DNA from: Winogradskya consettensis | Lineage (GTDB): Bacteria > Actinomycetota > Actinomycetes > Mycobacteriales > Micromonosporaceae | Length of the DNA stretch: 64,000 bases | Direction of reading: 5' to 3' | Assembly (NCBI RefSeq): GCF_018332715.1 | Contig: NZ_BOQP01000040.1 | Span: 1 to 64,000 of the forward strand | Part shown: positions 63,639 through 64,000 of the stretch, piece after piece | Position numbering within the stretch: the first letter of the stretch is position 1 | How the letters are laid out: each line of letters starts with the position of its first letter | Program-made: the position numbers and the translations under genes | The notes under the pieces: generated by a model | Database searches by the model: none | Seen by the model: the letters and a program-made list of their open reading frames with translations, nothing else | Told to the model about the DNA's origin: nothing

Positions 63639-64000
63639 ATGTTCACGGTTGCTGAGGAAGAACTGGCCGACCTGCGTGACCGGCTCCGACGTACCCGCTG
63701 GGGCAGGACCTGGCCCGGCACGGACGACAGCGAGCTGCGTGACCTGGTCGCCTACTGGGCCGGCGACTTCGATTGGCGCGCGCGAGAGGCGGCCATCAAC
63801 GCGCTGCCCGCGCATTTCGCCGACGTGGCCGGGACGCGCCTGCACTACCTGCGCTACGACGGCGGCACCCCGGACGTCCTGCCGATCGTGCTGACCCACG
63901 GCTGGCCCAGCTCGATCCTGGAGCTGACCGGCCTCGCCGAACGCCTCGCCGCCGCGGGGTTCACGGTCATCGTGCCGTCGCTGCCGGGATACGCGTTCTC
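63639..64000 (+). CDS. Epoxide hydrolase (alpha/beta hydrolase, EHN type), 5' part
   Basis: The first 120 codons are present before the window ends. The N-terminal epoxide-hydrolase (EHN) region LADLRDRLRRTRWGRTWPGTDDSELRDLVAYWAGDFDWRAREAAINALPAHFADVAGTRLHYLRY leads into the oxyanion-hole motif LTHGWPSSILELTGLAERLAAAGFTVIVPSLPGYAF. The catalytic Asp, acid and His lie beyond the window. Such enzymes hydrate epoxides to diols. The divergent CGNR regulator and palindrome suggest induction by a substrate. Confidence 0.9.
   Translation, partial: MFTVAEEELADLRDRLRRTRWGRTWPGTDDSELRDLVAYWAGDFDWRAREAAINALPAHFADVAGTRLHYLRYDGGTPDVLPIVLTHGWPSSILELTGLAERLAAAGFTVIVPSLPGYAF

Overview
The window is a G+C-rich chromosomal segment with the strong third-position G/C bias of an actinomycete. 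Gene content (secreted family-9 and family-35 glycosidases, many GTG starts, ECF sigma plus anti-sigma, DUF574 methyltransferase, CGNR regulator, LacI-type operators) suggests a saprophytic soil actinobacterium; Micromonosporaceae (Actinoplanes-like) is my inference and was not tested.

Layout. 0-11 kb: small unknown genes; a TetR / VOC / MFS efflux cassette with twin operators; a secreted GH9 endoglucanase behind a near-perfect CelR/CebR-type box; a GAF protein + 94-residue protein + chemoreceptor cluster preceded by a C-rich minisatellite; a second MFS exporter and a DUF574 methyltransferase. 11-15 kb: initiator tRNA-Met followed by a patch of mobile or acquired DNA (Imm1-like immunity protein, decayed IS630 element, complete IS701-type element with 4-bp target duplication but a frameshifted transposase). 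15-20 kb: MarR, PhyH-type dioxygenase, secreted double-psi-barrel/lectin protein, CdiI-type immunity protein, and a Tet(X)-like flavin monooxygenase divergent from a TetR with three tetO-like operators between them. 20-26 kb: a complete YtfQRT-YjfF-type (galactofuranose) ABC importer with a divergent LacI repressor. 26-31 kb: STAS protein, lipoprotein, PrsW-like protease, bicupin oxalate-decarboxylase-like enzyme divergent from an NRAMP Mn importer. 30.6-31.8 kb: an ApeA-like abortive-infection gene split by an IS30 remnant, leaving an IS30-HTH/HEPN chimera.

32-37 kb: acetyltransferase, ECF sigma/anti-sigma pair, L,D-transpeptidase lipoprotein and two unknown genes. 37-46 kb: secreted GH35 beta-galactosidase with repeat-expanded leader, lipoprotein, secreted serine protease, TPR protein and an LPVTG wall-anchored protein. 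45.7-51 kb: an apparent four-gene operon, aquaporin - YdeP-like molybdoenzyme - cydA - cydB, with 4-base overlaps. 51-64 kb: TMEM175 channel, SigB/F-type sigma factor, membrane GGDEF-EAL protein, MTA/SAH-nucleosidase-like protein, methyltransferase, glucose-6-phosphate dehydrogenase, formaldehyde dehydrogenase, two DJ-1-superfamily genes, a small secreted protein, a PHM-like copper monooxygenase lipoprotein, and a CGNR regulator divergent from an epoxide hydrolase cut by the window end.

Themes. Polysaccharide and galactoside use links GH9, GH35 and the galactofuranose importer, each with LacI-type operator candidates. Several regulator/target pairs are divergent with readable palindromes between them. 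Short 15-24 bp tandem repeats recur at gene ends and in secretion leaders. Defence and conflict genes are orphaned or broken.
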